Part shown: positions 45,993-56,603 of the stretch, piece after piece
Layout: each line of letters begins with the position of its first letter
Numbering within the stretch: position 1 is the first letter of the stretch
The notes under the pieces: generated by a model
The model's database searches: none
What the model was told of the DNA's origin: nothing
Seen by the model: only the letters and a program-made list of their open reading frames with translations
Source: Hygrocybe punicea
Lineage: Eukaryota; Basidiomycota; Agaricomycetes; Agaricales; Hygrophoraceae
Length of the DNA stretch: 64,000 bases
NCBI GenBank assembly: GCA_963556145.1
Contig: OY744467.1
Coordinates: forward strand, 1,364,001 to 1,428,000
Direction of reading: 5' to 3'
Position numbers and translations under genes: made by a program

Positions 45993-47480
45993 ATGACAAG
46001 AACGTCCTCGCCGTCGCCGACCCCCCTTTCTGCTGGTCCTCCTGTAAACGATCCCCCGCCGCCATACCCGTCCCGTGAACGGCGCACACGCACTGCACGT
46101 GCCAGCCGCCGCCGAGCTCAACAACCATCACAGCACGTCCAGGTGTCTTCCACTGAATCTGACATCAATGCCCTCGCAAATCCCCAACCATTTCCCGTCT
46201 CCGAAGACGTCGACACCAACGCGGCAGACGTTGCCGACACCACACCCCTCCTCACTCCCTTATCAGTCAGGCATCGGGCGGGCGGTCGAACCCGTACACT
46301 CTCGTATACAAGCACCCTTGTCTCTTCAGCCTCAGCAGCACCTTCCATAACCCAAACGCTCATCTCACTCTTCCAAACCGAGCCGGAGTCCGAGCTTGAT
46401 TACAGCAGCAGCCATGAGAACGAGGCAAGGCCGCTGCTGTCTGTCGAAGACCACGATAGCGCCGCACGCCGACACTGCCTGCCAGAATTCGAACAACGGA
46501 GACCCTCGTCGTTCTTTTCTCGGCGGACCTGGAAGCGATATTTTAGGCCGATGACGCAGCGGTCGTACTATGCTGCGCTCTTCCATCTCATAGTGCTCAA
46601 TTTCCCCTACGCGCTGGCTGCGTGGGTGTATCTGTTCGTTTTCACCCTAGTGCGTGTTCGCTACAACGTTTCAACTTCACACACTTTCACTGTTTGGAAA
46701 ACGTCCACACATCATTTTATATACGCAATTTTGCACTTTGTCGAAATTGGGCAATACATACATCGTTATCTGACCCATGACCTTTGATTCTCCAGACTGG
46801 AACCACACTGCTCATGGCTCTACCCTTGGGAGCCGTGCTCTGTTTCCTTGACTTGTTGGGTGCAAGGACTTTCGCCCGAGGCGAGGTGTGTGTCCCCGTC
46901 CCATCAAGCTGCTGCTAATCGTGATACCTATAATGATAATAACACCGCGCTATACAGCTCGCTCTTCAGACACGGTTTCATGGTCCCCTCGCATACCCAG
47001 CACCTTACCCGCCACGCCCCATTTTCACCCGCCTGCGCGAACCCACCCTACCAACTCCGTCCGTGCTCGAATCAGGTTCCCCGCCTGCTCCGCAGCTGGA
47101 GTATGAAACATCATTCTACAAAAATACATACGCTATGGCGAGTTGTCATTTTACCTTGATCACCCGATTTCATCTGATCTTTTATCTTTTATTTACTGCC
47201 TTCGCCAAACCAACCAACCAACCAACTAACCAACCCCCCTTGATGAAACAATCAAAAAAAAAAAATCCAGTTCACGGACTCGACATCATACCAAGCCCTC
47301 TTCTATTTCCTCGTGATCAAACCGGGGATCACGCTGCTTTTTTCGCTTCTGCTAGTTGTGTTCGTGCCGGTAGCGTTTGTGCTTGTGCTTCCCGCTCCTG
47401 CGGTCTTGCGCGCAGTGCGGAAGCTCGGGATCTGGCAGGCGAACGTTGCTGTTGAGGGGCTGTATATGGCCGTTTCGTAA
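45993..47480 (+). CDS. Four-helix integral membrane protein with disordered N-terminus
   Basis: Exons 45993-46649, 46796-46885, 46958-47137 and 47271-47480 are all in phase 0 and give 378 residues; intron 3 would use a GC donor. The first about 185 residues are Pro/Ser/Arg-rich. Membrane segments follow: LFHLIVLNFPYALAAWVYLF, LLMALPLGAVLCFLDLLGAR, YQALFYFLVIKPGITLLFSL and VVFVPVAFVLVLPAP. ELALQTRFHGP and a short cytosolic loop lie in between, with a C-terminal amphipathic segment (GIWQANVAVEGLYMAVS). The helix layout recalls bacterial-type 'sensor' membrane domains, but I do not claim that family. Role unknown. Confidence 0.65.
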
Positions 47481-48071
47481 AAAAGGATTTGGCTCTGCGT
47501 CGCAATTGTTTTGACCTTTATTTATTTATTTGTAACCACTAGACAATCGCCGATATCTTTTGAGTGTCGTGTCGTGTTCGTTTTGTTGTCTTTATTTATC
47601 GTTTTTGTTACAAACTAAACTAGCTATAGTAGGTTCTAAGGTTGTGAGTTTCGAGTGTGACCTCGGGAGTAATTGTTGATCATGAAGACGGCCGAGTCGG
47701 GTTGCCTGCCAGTGCCTGCCTGCAAGAAGAGTCCAAAAACAAATTTAAGCAATCCCCCTTTCAGGCCGCCGACTCGGACTTGTCCCTTTTATCAAATCGG
47801 GCTTTTCTCATCATTTTGTCATATCTTCAAGCTCTTCCTCAGGTGGGTTTGCCAAAAATCGTACTTGTGTGTCAAAATGGTTTGACTTGAGGGCTTCGTC
47901 GAGAGCCTCAGAGAGTTGCATGACTGCGTAGCTATAGCGAGCGCTGAGCGATACTAGACTGCCGGCTCGTCAACGGTACCAAATCGTTCTTGTTCTGTGA
48001 AACTCGTATTCCAATGTGAAAGTTTCACATTATTATTTCCAGTGAGGGCGTCAGCTTTCCCGTATGCTTAC
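47481..48071. other. Intergenic, no gene seen
   Basis: About 590 bases of T-rich 3' flank with no coding or RNA gene recognised. It ends at the left target duplication of the hAT MITE. Confidence 0.4.
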
Positions 48072-48682
48072 TAGTGTTGCCGCGAGCTGAGTCGAGTTTG
48101 TTTGAGTTGACAACTTGAGCACAACTCGTCAATTCAAGTTGTCTTGAGTTGAGCTCGAGTTGCCTTCGAGTTCAATTGTTTACACAGTTCACACGATAGC
48201 ATCATCACTTAGAAAAGCGGAGAATAATACCTGGTTATTCAAGAAAGGCTCCAAACGAACGACAGGCCATAAAGTAAAGCAGGCAACTCAGTAATGTAGC
48301 CATAGGTATGCAATAATTTCCATGAGACATAAAATGTTCGTAAATGGTTTCTGAATGAAGCTGTAAGTTTTCGTGCATGTGATCGTGGGATGCAACCAAC
48401 TCACTCCACGTTTTGGCTTTGGCTACGGAGAACAGTAAGCGTTTTAGCTAAGAAGGAAAAAAAAGGTTGTAGAGGCCAAAGTACACAATGTCCCATAGAA
48501 AGTACTCGAAATTCAGAGCTTGGAGCTGCTCTTCATATAGAGCGCAGGGATGTTACATAATCGGCAAGCTCAACTCGAGTTGTTACTCAGCTCGCTCAAC
48601 TCAGCTCGTCACATCGAGTTTGTATCCACATCGAGTCCAGTCGGGGTCACATTGGTGTGAACTCGACTAGACGGCAACACTA
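48072..48682. mobile_element. hAT MITE (611 bases) with perfect target duplication
   Basis: The ends are TAGTGTTGCCG and CGGCAACACTA, exact inverted repeats. An 8-base duplication ATGCTTAC flanks it at 48064-48071 and 48683-48690. Both subterminal regions are crowded with AACTCGAG/CTCGAGTT and CAACTTGAG motifs. The interior has no transposase. The first ten bases equal the terminus of the autonomous hAT at 5343, so a related transposase may mobilise it. The exact, unmutated duplication suggests a fairly recent insertion. Confidence 0.93.
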
Positions 48683-48690
48683 ATGCTTAC

Positions 48691-51277
48691 TGTAATTTTT
48701 TGTCTTGTTTTTTCCAGATGTTGGCGGCGGGCAACGTTGTGAGGGTCTTTCAAGTTTCAGGCACAACTCAGGCTCGGTAATTTGATTTCCTGGGAAATTG
48801 TTGCAAAAAAAAAACTAGGAACTCGTAGGGTCACCGTACTCTCCTGCGTCGTGTTTTTTTTTTTTTACCCATCTAGCCTAGTCTCAGACCTCCTGGGCCA
48901 CCGAGCTCCGAGGGGCCGGGGCGCTACCCAGTTGCGTTATCAGTTTCGTCTCGCGGCAACGAGGATAACGTATGGACCGGAATCCCCTCTGGAGATTTTG
49001 TTAAAAAATTGGCCTTCACTCGTCGTATGTGAGTCAAACGCCAAGCTTTCTTCCGTGACTCGGAGAAGGCCCAACTTGAAGCTGAAAGGAATTTGAATTT
49101 TGAACCTGCCAGGACCAAAGCCGCGATTCAAGCGATTTTGTATATCCATCGGCAACTTGAAAAGAGGTTCGTGTTTTTGTTTTCGCATTGCTGTCTTCAG
49201 GATATCGATGTGATTGCAGACTGGAAAAAATTAGATCGTAAGATGTGGAATCATTTTATCAGGAATCTGAGCACTGGATTCTACTCCATTTTCCAAGTTG
49301 ACTCACACACACACACACACCTTTTCAATGCGCTAGACTGGAACTTGGGCTCCGTTGCGATGCGTGGGCAATGATCGTTCACGGTTCCCCCCCACACAGG
49401 TTACAGTTGAGATGAACTCTAGTATGTTGCACCTTACGCCTCCCCTCACTAGGCCTCACTCTTGGGGTTTTCATCAAAGTGGGTGCTGATTTCAAACGTA
49501 AGCCGTACCCGGGCTGTGGTTATCATCATGGTCAGTTCGGTATCAATTAAGTTGATTTTGATTTCCAAGACTTACGGAACGGAAGGCGTTTTGATGCGGC
49601 CTTCCTATTTTTCCGAAACAACGTTATTCGCTTTGGTTACGCTTGCCGAAGGTCAGAGGCAATGGCGATTACCCCACAACCTCCTTAGATCCCGATATGT
49701 GTTATCTATGTTCTCTTACGGACAATGGCAGGGGGTCAAACCGATATCAGCGTGGGTCACAAGGTTCTGCAGCGTTATCGGGAACGGTTGGGGGGGAGAA
49801 GGCCGATTGGGATGGATTTAGCCGATTGGGATGAGTTGGGTTGTCCACCTGTCCACCACGAGACCGGAATGTGGGATTTGCCTTACGAAACTGCTGGACG
49901 ACTATTACACGGAGGGAAGCCTGCATGGATCGCACGGCCGCCCGCCCTACAGCATGTTATCCTAAAGTGAAAAGGCTGAAACCAGAAGCCCCTGTTACTT
50001 AAACATTGTTGTAAGTGATCGCTTTATGCTTCATGTTGTATACCAGCTCAAATCAAGACATATTCTAGTTTGAATAGTTCAGAGAAACAGTAGAGAGGGA
50101 ATCCAGCAGATTGTATCTCTTGCGAAATCTCTCAAGGGTCACTTCTAAGTGGATCTTGGTCCAAGTTGCTCGATTGATACGTAAATGCAAATTACTCAGG
50201 TACAGAGTTCAACTTCTGTTTCTTCTTCAAAGTTGTCAACTGAGATCATTATTCACACCGTAAACTTCCACACTTCCGCCTAACCGAACAGTCACGGTGA
50301 CCACCACCAGCAGCTGCCAGTTCTCAGCTGATGCACAGGAAGCGACACTAATAAAGGGTTCAGAATTCCTGAACCGTTATGTCATGATTTCACGCGCCTC
50401 CTCAGAGAGATCGAGATCAAGCAACTCTGAGATTCAACGATCTTCGGTTCACTCCGCGACGTCTGTAATGAATATTGGGTCATCAAGTCATGTTATGTTT
50501 CGCCCGAAGCCGGTGCTGATGGTGGCGACACAGCCTAGGGCTACGTTAACTCAAGCGGAGGCATCAGGCAGTGCACGCAGTTCCGGTAACTAGTAATAGT
50601 GGGTAAAACAGAACAAATAATGGGATTCAGCAAGGCGCTCCTGTAGGAACGAAATTATGGTAATAAACCCATAAGTCCTGAACATTATAAGGAGAAGACA
50701 AGTCATTAGTTCGGTTGCTTCTTAGAAATACATTCAATTGTGCCGGTTATGCATCAACCGGTTGTCAATTGCCTATGTCTGACAAGCCCTTTTGGATGTG
50801 GAGTCGACTGATAGATACGTACCGTACTACTATGTCAACGTTAACATGACCGTGACCTCGCTGAATCATTGATTCTACAGTGGTTCCGGATTTTTCTCTG
50901 TCCAAACATACGGAGGCTTCTTAGCTATCATTGAAACGCGTTAATGCATGATTGACTTTTAGCGTGTCGGCGCTTTGGTCACTTTTCGCCGTCGATGGAA
51001 GATCAATAATTGATCGATAAGCCCGACACACGTGACTGGAGTACAACGTGGTGTGGTCATGGCAACCCCGGATATACGCTGCGATCGAAATTTCCATATT
51101 GGGTGCAATGATCGGTCATTGATGCCGAGGATGGCAAATAAGACACAACACAACGGCGCTAGTATCAATTTCATAATTTCATGTGCACGTCGCGTGCCTT
51201 TTGTTTATTATTATAACGGGCGACATGCAGCTTTTTGCCTGGTCAATCTCCTGAATTTCCCTCGAGGGCCAACACTG
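48691..51277. other. Gene-poor stretch with possible gene remnants
   Basis: 2.6 kb without a gene I can name. Three protein-like fragments on the plus strand may be remnants: about 49027-49167 (a charged helix with RDSEKAQLEAERNLNFEPAR), 49725-49970 (DLADWDELGCPPVHHETGMW ... RLLHGGKPAW, ending in a stop) and 50297-50593 (a Ser/Arg-rich tail with SRASSERSRSSNSEIQRSS). They cannot be joined into one model by eye. A (CA)n tract lies at 49304-49320. The last about 250 bases are presumably the G-alpha gene promoter. Confidence 0.35.
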
Positions 51278-53544
51278 ATGGCGCAGACTCAAGTATCTCA
51301 ACCGTCCATTCCTGAACCATCGCCTCCCATCGCCTTGTCCGAACTTCCTGTTCTGCGGTCCACGCAGCGATTTTACAATGCCGACGCTGAACGGGTCAGT
51401 AATTTGATTGATGAGGAAATCAAGGTGGAGCTGTTTGTATTTCTTTTTTAATTTTCTTTCAAATGACATGTCGTCCAGGCAGAACGGGCGAGGCGCAAGG
51501 TTGCTCGTCGAAAAGAAGTCAGAGGTAAATGTCGTCATTCGTCGTGTCGTCGTCGCCGCCGCCGCCGCCTTAACTTTGCTGTACCACTCTTGATGTTCGT
51601 ACTAATTGCGTTTACCAGTGATGTTGCTTGGCCAAGCAGAATCTGGCAAGTCGACTTTGCAAAAACAGTTCCAGCTTTACCACGCTTCGCAAACGCTTGA
51701 TCATGAGCGACCCTCATGGCGACCTGTCGTCTACCATAACACGATCAAAGCAGTCGCTACGATTTTGAACGAGGTGGATCATGTGTACGAGTCGACGACG
51801 GATTCGTCTATTGAAGATGACTTGCGACAAGACACCCTTGATCACGGTTATGTCGAAATTTCGCGACTTCGTCATAAATTACTCCCTCTAGTCGCCATCG
51901 AACACACACTCGCTTCCGAATTGAGTGGCGGCATCTCAGTAATTGGCGGACGCAGGGATGTCTTTGTCCGCAAGGGATGGCAAGCGTTGGTCACACCAAC
52001 TCACGACCGGCCAAACCCCCAACCCATGATTTCACCAGTCAGCCTCGATACAATTAATTTAGCGGCTACAACTTTGGCGTCGGCGTGCGGCGACATCGAA
52101 CTGTTGTGGCAACATTCTTTCGTCAAGGCGCTCCTCAGCCTCGGAAAGTTGCGACTGGAGGAGTTAGCCCCCTTGTAACGTTCCCGATGCCAATTTATAT
52201 CTTTTCTTGCTGATTATTTGAGAACAGTTTCCTCGACAATATTCGGCGGGTCGCAATGCCTGATTACTCTCCATCAACAGGTGCGCTTGCGATTTCTTCA
52301 TCTGCACCCCAAACAGGACTGGACAATATCTTTCAGAGGACATTTTGAACGTCCGTCTCCAAACTCTGGGAGTCATGGAACATTCCTTTGACATCAACCT
52401 TGGTGGCGCTGGCTACAATTTGAAAATGTATGATGTCGGTGGTGCAGTGCGTGTTTTCCGACGACGTCCATTCCGCTTTGCACTTTTGACATGCGACTTC
52501 CGTTTAGCGGGGTCAGGCAAGTCTTCTATTCACACACCCACACATCGTCAACCCCGGTCTCATCAAATTTGCTTCACTTTTGATCAGAGACCTGCATGGG
52601 TTCCTTTCTTCGATGACGGTATGTCTTCTTCGACTGTCACTGCCCACCACTCATTGAACTTGACCGATAATCCCATCCAGCAACAGCAATCATCTTCCTG
52701 GCACCCATCAGTGCTTTTGATCAGGTAGACAAACCCTGGCAATGATGCTTTTTCTCGGCCCTTGATTCTGTTTTTAATATTAGTTCTTGGAGGAAGATCC
52801 ACGCACAAACAGAATCGACGACTCACTCCAGCTGTTCACGACAATATGTTCGAACAAATTACTGCAACAGTGTCATCTTGTTTTGTTGCTAAACAAAGTT
52901 GGTCTATTTTTGCAATCGACGGACCATTCGGCTGTGTCTTACCTCCATTTCTAGGTCGATCTCCTGAAGCAGAAGCTTAAAGCTGGCATCAAAGTGCGGA
53001 AATTGTATGTGTCATGCCGTGATACCATCATGTCATACCTTACCGTAACCACCTCCGCTTTCTAAAGTATTACCAGTTATGGCAACCGGCCAAACAAGTT
53101 CGAACCAGGTAATATTTTCCCAAGCACTACGACCTATCCAATCTATGTATACTCACGTCTTGCTGTTGCGACTACCTCACAGTGTCCCAATACTTCAAAA
53201 GCCACTTCACCCAGGTCCACCGGAAGATGGATGTATCTCATCGCTCTCTTTTTGTGGTCTGTTCAATTTCAACGCTCGAAATTGATGAAACTAACCTGTT
53301 AATATATCTCACAGCATTTTACTTCCATGCTCGTCAGTGACATCCATATATAGTTACCTTCCTTGCGCTTGTGTTCATAATGAATTTATCTTTCTTTTGT
53401 AGGATATCAAGGATACACAGGATATCATAGCTAGCGGTACGCTGCCTTGTCTTTTCCTCTCTCATCTTGCCTTCCATACTGACCTCTAATCTAGTGGAGG
53501 AGTCTGTGATTCGGTCACACATAGCTCAGACCGGTCTTACTTGA
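51278..53544 (+). CDS. Divergent heterotrimeric G-protein alpha subunit
   Basis: Read from ATG 51278 through about 12 exons to the stop at 53542-53544. Motifs: G1 LLGQAESGKSTLQKQ, switch I VRLQTLGVMEHSF with Arg and Thr, switch II YDVGGA/RGQ/RPAW (the RGQ comes from a 9-base exon), AIIFLAPISAFDQ, G4 NKVD (split by an intron), and G5-region HFTSML. It ends VEESVIRSHIAQTGLT. The helical domain is enlarged (roughly residues 80-260), and no N-terminal MG myristoylation signal is present. In ordinary G-alpha the catalytic Gln directly follows DVGG; here Ala is in that position and Gln comes three residues later. Such lineage-specific G-alpha genes are expanded in mushrooms; partner receptors are unknown. 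Confidence 0.85.
52508..52516 (+). other. Candidate 9-base microexon in G-alpha
   Basis: CGGGGTCAG, encoding Arg-Gly-Gln, lies between an acceptor GTTTAG and a donor GCAAGT. Introns of about 61 and 71 bases separate it from the exons ending DVGGA (52446) and starting RPAW (52588), all in phase. Without it the switch II motif has no glutamine. Confidence 0.65.
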
Positions 53545-53798
53545 GGCCAGCTCGAAGCGATCTAACGGGCAACGGACTTATGTTAATGTTTTATATGCCA
53601 TCGACGGAACATTACTAAAATGTAACTCCACCTTCTCTCTTCGCTGTTCCACTGTTCGGTAAATCTATTATGTACACTACCGCTAAGTTATTACCACTTA
53701 AAATTTTGATCGTGGGAAATAAAATTGTCTAGCCCGTTATCAGCGACTCGAGTATTCTCTCCGAGTCGTATTCGGGTTCCGTGTTCATTATCCCAGCC

Positions 53799-56333
53799 AT
53801 GTCGACCGGCGGACTCAAGGCCATTGCTCCTGTGCCCACGGCAGCCGACTTTTTGGACATCGTACTGTCCAAGACCCAACGAAAAACTCCAACTGTCAGC
53901 TTCCAAAAAACCAATTGACCTACCTTGGATGCACAGAATCTAATATATTTTTGGCGAATTTTTTTTTTTTTTTGTCGCATAGGTCATCCATAAAAACTTC
54001 AAGATCAGTCGAATACGCAATTTTTACATGCGCAAGGTGAAGTTTACTCAAGATTCCTTTGACGAAAAACTGGGTGCCATTCTAAATGAATTTCCTATGC
54101 TGGATGTATGTATTCTTTTTTTGCCTGGAGCAACTTGCATGTTCATTGACCGTTGTCACCTTGCATGCATGTAGGACGTTCACCCGTTCCTGTCATCTCT
54201 CATGAATGTTCTTTATGACAAGAATCATTATAAACTTGCTCTCGGCCAACTTCGAACCGCTCGCCATTTAATTGATCATGTTGCCAAGGATTATGTGCGT
54301 CTTCTCAAATTTGGCGATAGTTTATATCGCTGTAAACAGCTGAAGAGAGCTGCTCTTGGTCGGTGAGTGTACTTGATTGCGTCAGGGTTCAACAGTGCGT
54401 TTTGCAACTCACACAAACGCAAAATTATAGCATGGCGACCATCATGCGACGTCAAAAAGACCCACTGGCGTATCTTGAGCAAGTCCGTCAGCATATCTCA
54501 CGGTTACCCGCAATAGATCCCAATACCCGGACGCTCCTCATATGCGGGTATCCCAATGTGGGAAAATCATCATTCATCAACAAGGTCACTCGTGCGGACG
54601 TCGACGTGCAGCCGTATGCATTTACGACCAAATCTCTTTTCGTTGGCCATCTGGATTATAAATACCTCCGGTGGCAGGTGATCGACACGCCAGGGATATT
54701 GGACCATCCTTTAGAGGACATGAACACCATTGAAATGCAGAGCATCACAGCGTTAGCGCACTTGAAAAGCTGCATTCTGTATTTCATGGATCTGAGCGAG
54801 CAGTGCGGCTATACTATAGAAGCCCAAGTGCGTGTTTTTTTTTTTTTTGATATCCGGTTTTTTGAGCTGGAGGAAAAATATAACGAGAAGACAAATTATG
54901 TGATTAACAGTGCAAGTTATTCCATTCCATCAAACCACTGTTCTCGGGCAAGCCCACCCTACTTGTCATCAATAAAATAGACGTTACCCGGTTGGAAGAC
55001 CTGACTCCGGAAAGCCGCGCTGTGGTACAGGAAATCATAGACTTTGAGGATGTTCAGATGGTACAGGTCTCATGCCACACCGACGAAGGCGTCATGGACG
55101 TCAAAAACAAGGCATGCGATGCGCTGCTTGCCCACCGTGTCAACACTAAGCTCAAAGGAAACAAAATCAATTCTATTATCAATCGAATACACGTCGCACA
55201 GCCGAAAGCCCGGGACGACCTTGTCCGCGAACCGTTCATTCCAGACACGGTCAAGGACAAGAAGAAGTACGACAAGAATGATCCCAGTCGTCGGAAATTA
55301 CAGCGAGACCTTGAAGCGGAGGAAGGCGGCGCTGGTGTCTTCAACCTCAATTTGAAGCGTAAGTCTCAAGTTGTCTTGCTCGTCTTCCTGACATTGGCGG
55401 AACGTTGAGTATGAATGCTAGAGGATTATCTTCTTGCTGATCCCGAGTGGAAGATGGACATTATTCCGGAAATTGTGGATGGCAAGAACATTGCCGATTT
55501 TATTGACCCCGACATCGCTGAGAAGCTTGAGGCCCTCGAGAGGGAAGAGGAGAAACTTCAGGAAGAAGGCTTCTACGATACCGAGGAAAATATTGTGAGC
55601 CGTACCTCCTCCCTATTTGTGTCGGCCGGCCTCTTTAAATGGGATTTCTTAGTTTGACTCGGACGACGAAAGAGAAGCGGCCGATGCCCGAATTTCCCTT
55701 TCACACAAGATCAAGTCCCAGAGCATTAAAAAATCACGGAAGAACCAGTCACGCCTCCCTCGCACCGCCGGCCTACGAACACTGAGCGAACTGACAGCGG
55801 GGCTGACTGAGGCTGGCCTCGACCCGAGCAGAATCCAAGAGCGGGCGCAGATGTTGGCTAAACTGCAAGGTGCGGCTCGAAAACGGAAAAGAGACGAAGA
55901 GATGGACGTGGAAATGGAAGACGGAGGCGAGCAGATGGACGTCGATGAAGAGGAATCGACACCAATAAAGCGCGTGAAGGCGAATTCTGGAGCGGTCATC
56001 GCAAAAGGGAAGGCCCCACGCTCAAACCGTCAATTCGCTGGGTTGAGGGACAGTGCGGTGAGTTAATTTTTATCCTCGCCGGGACTGAATTATTTGGCGC
56101 TGAATCTTTCTTTTTTTTTGCAGCAAGCTTCGAAAGCTATTAAATTACGAAACCTTGGCCAACGACCACGCAATCGGCTTGCCAAGGCAGGCGAGAGCGA
56201 TCGTGCCATCAGAGTCAAAATGGTGAGTTATTCACCTGTGCTTTTTGTCTCTCGTCTTTCTCAACTTTTCTACTCTCAGCCCAAACATCTTTTCGCTGGG
56301 AAGCGGAAAGGTGGCAAAACCGACAGAAGATGA
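53799..56333 (+). CDS. NOG1: Nucleolar GTP-binding protein 1 (60S biogenesis)
   Basis: An essential GTPase of nuclear pre-60S particles, which inserts its C-terminal tail in the exit tunnel during maturation. From ATG 53799 it shows the conserved N-terminus ([34 protein letters not shown]), the DVHPF helical bundle and [17 protein letters not shown]. The GTPase core follows: G1 [15 protein letters not shown]2 [14 protein letters not shown]3 IDTPGILD and G4 NKID. Then come [33 protein letters not shown] and a long basic/acidic tail ending [17 protein letters not shown]. Frames are continuous across the introns. The order and length match fungal Nog1. Confidence 0.95.
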
Positions 56334-56603
56334 TCTATTTTTCTTGTCTATTTTCATTTGTAGTCTTTTACATTGTATCCTTTTACATCAATACAGAGAG
56401 ACCAAGCATTATTATAGTAATGCACATATTCCGAGGATATACACAACAAAGAAGAAGACGGGAAAGAATCGCGCTAGGCACGGAAGAAAATAAAAAACAT
56501 CGAAAGTCCTATCAGTAACTTGAGTCATGCCCTACGACATGCTCGGTTAAGTCGTCATTCTAGTATCCGCATATTCATAACCAAGACAAAAGACAAAACC
56601 CAC

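Noticed and set aside
49304..49320. CA dinucleotide tract as a functional element
   Set aside because: A short simple-sequence microsatellite with no supporting context.
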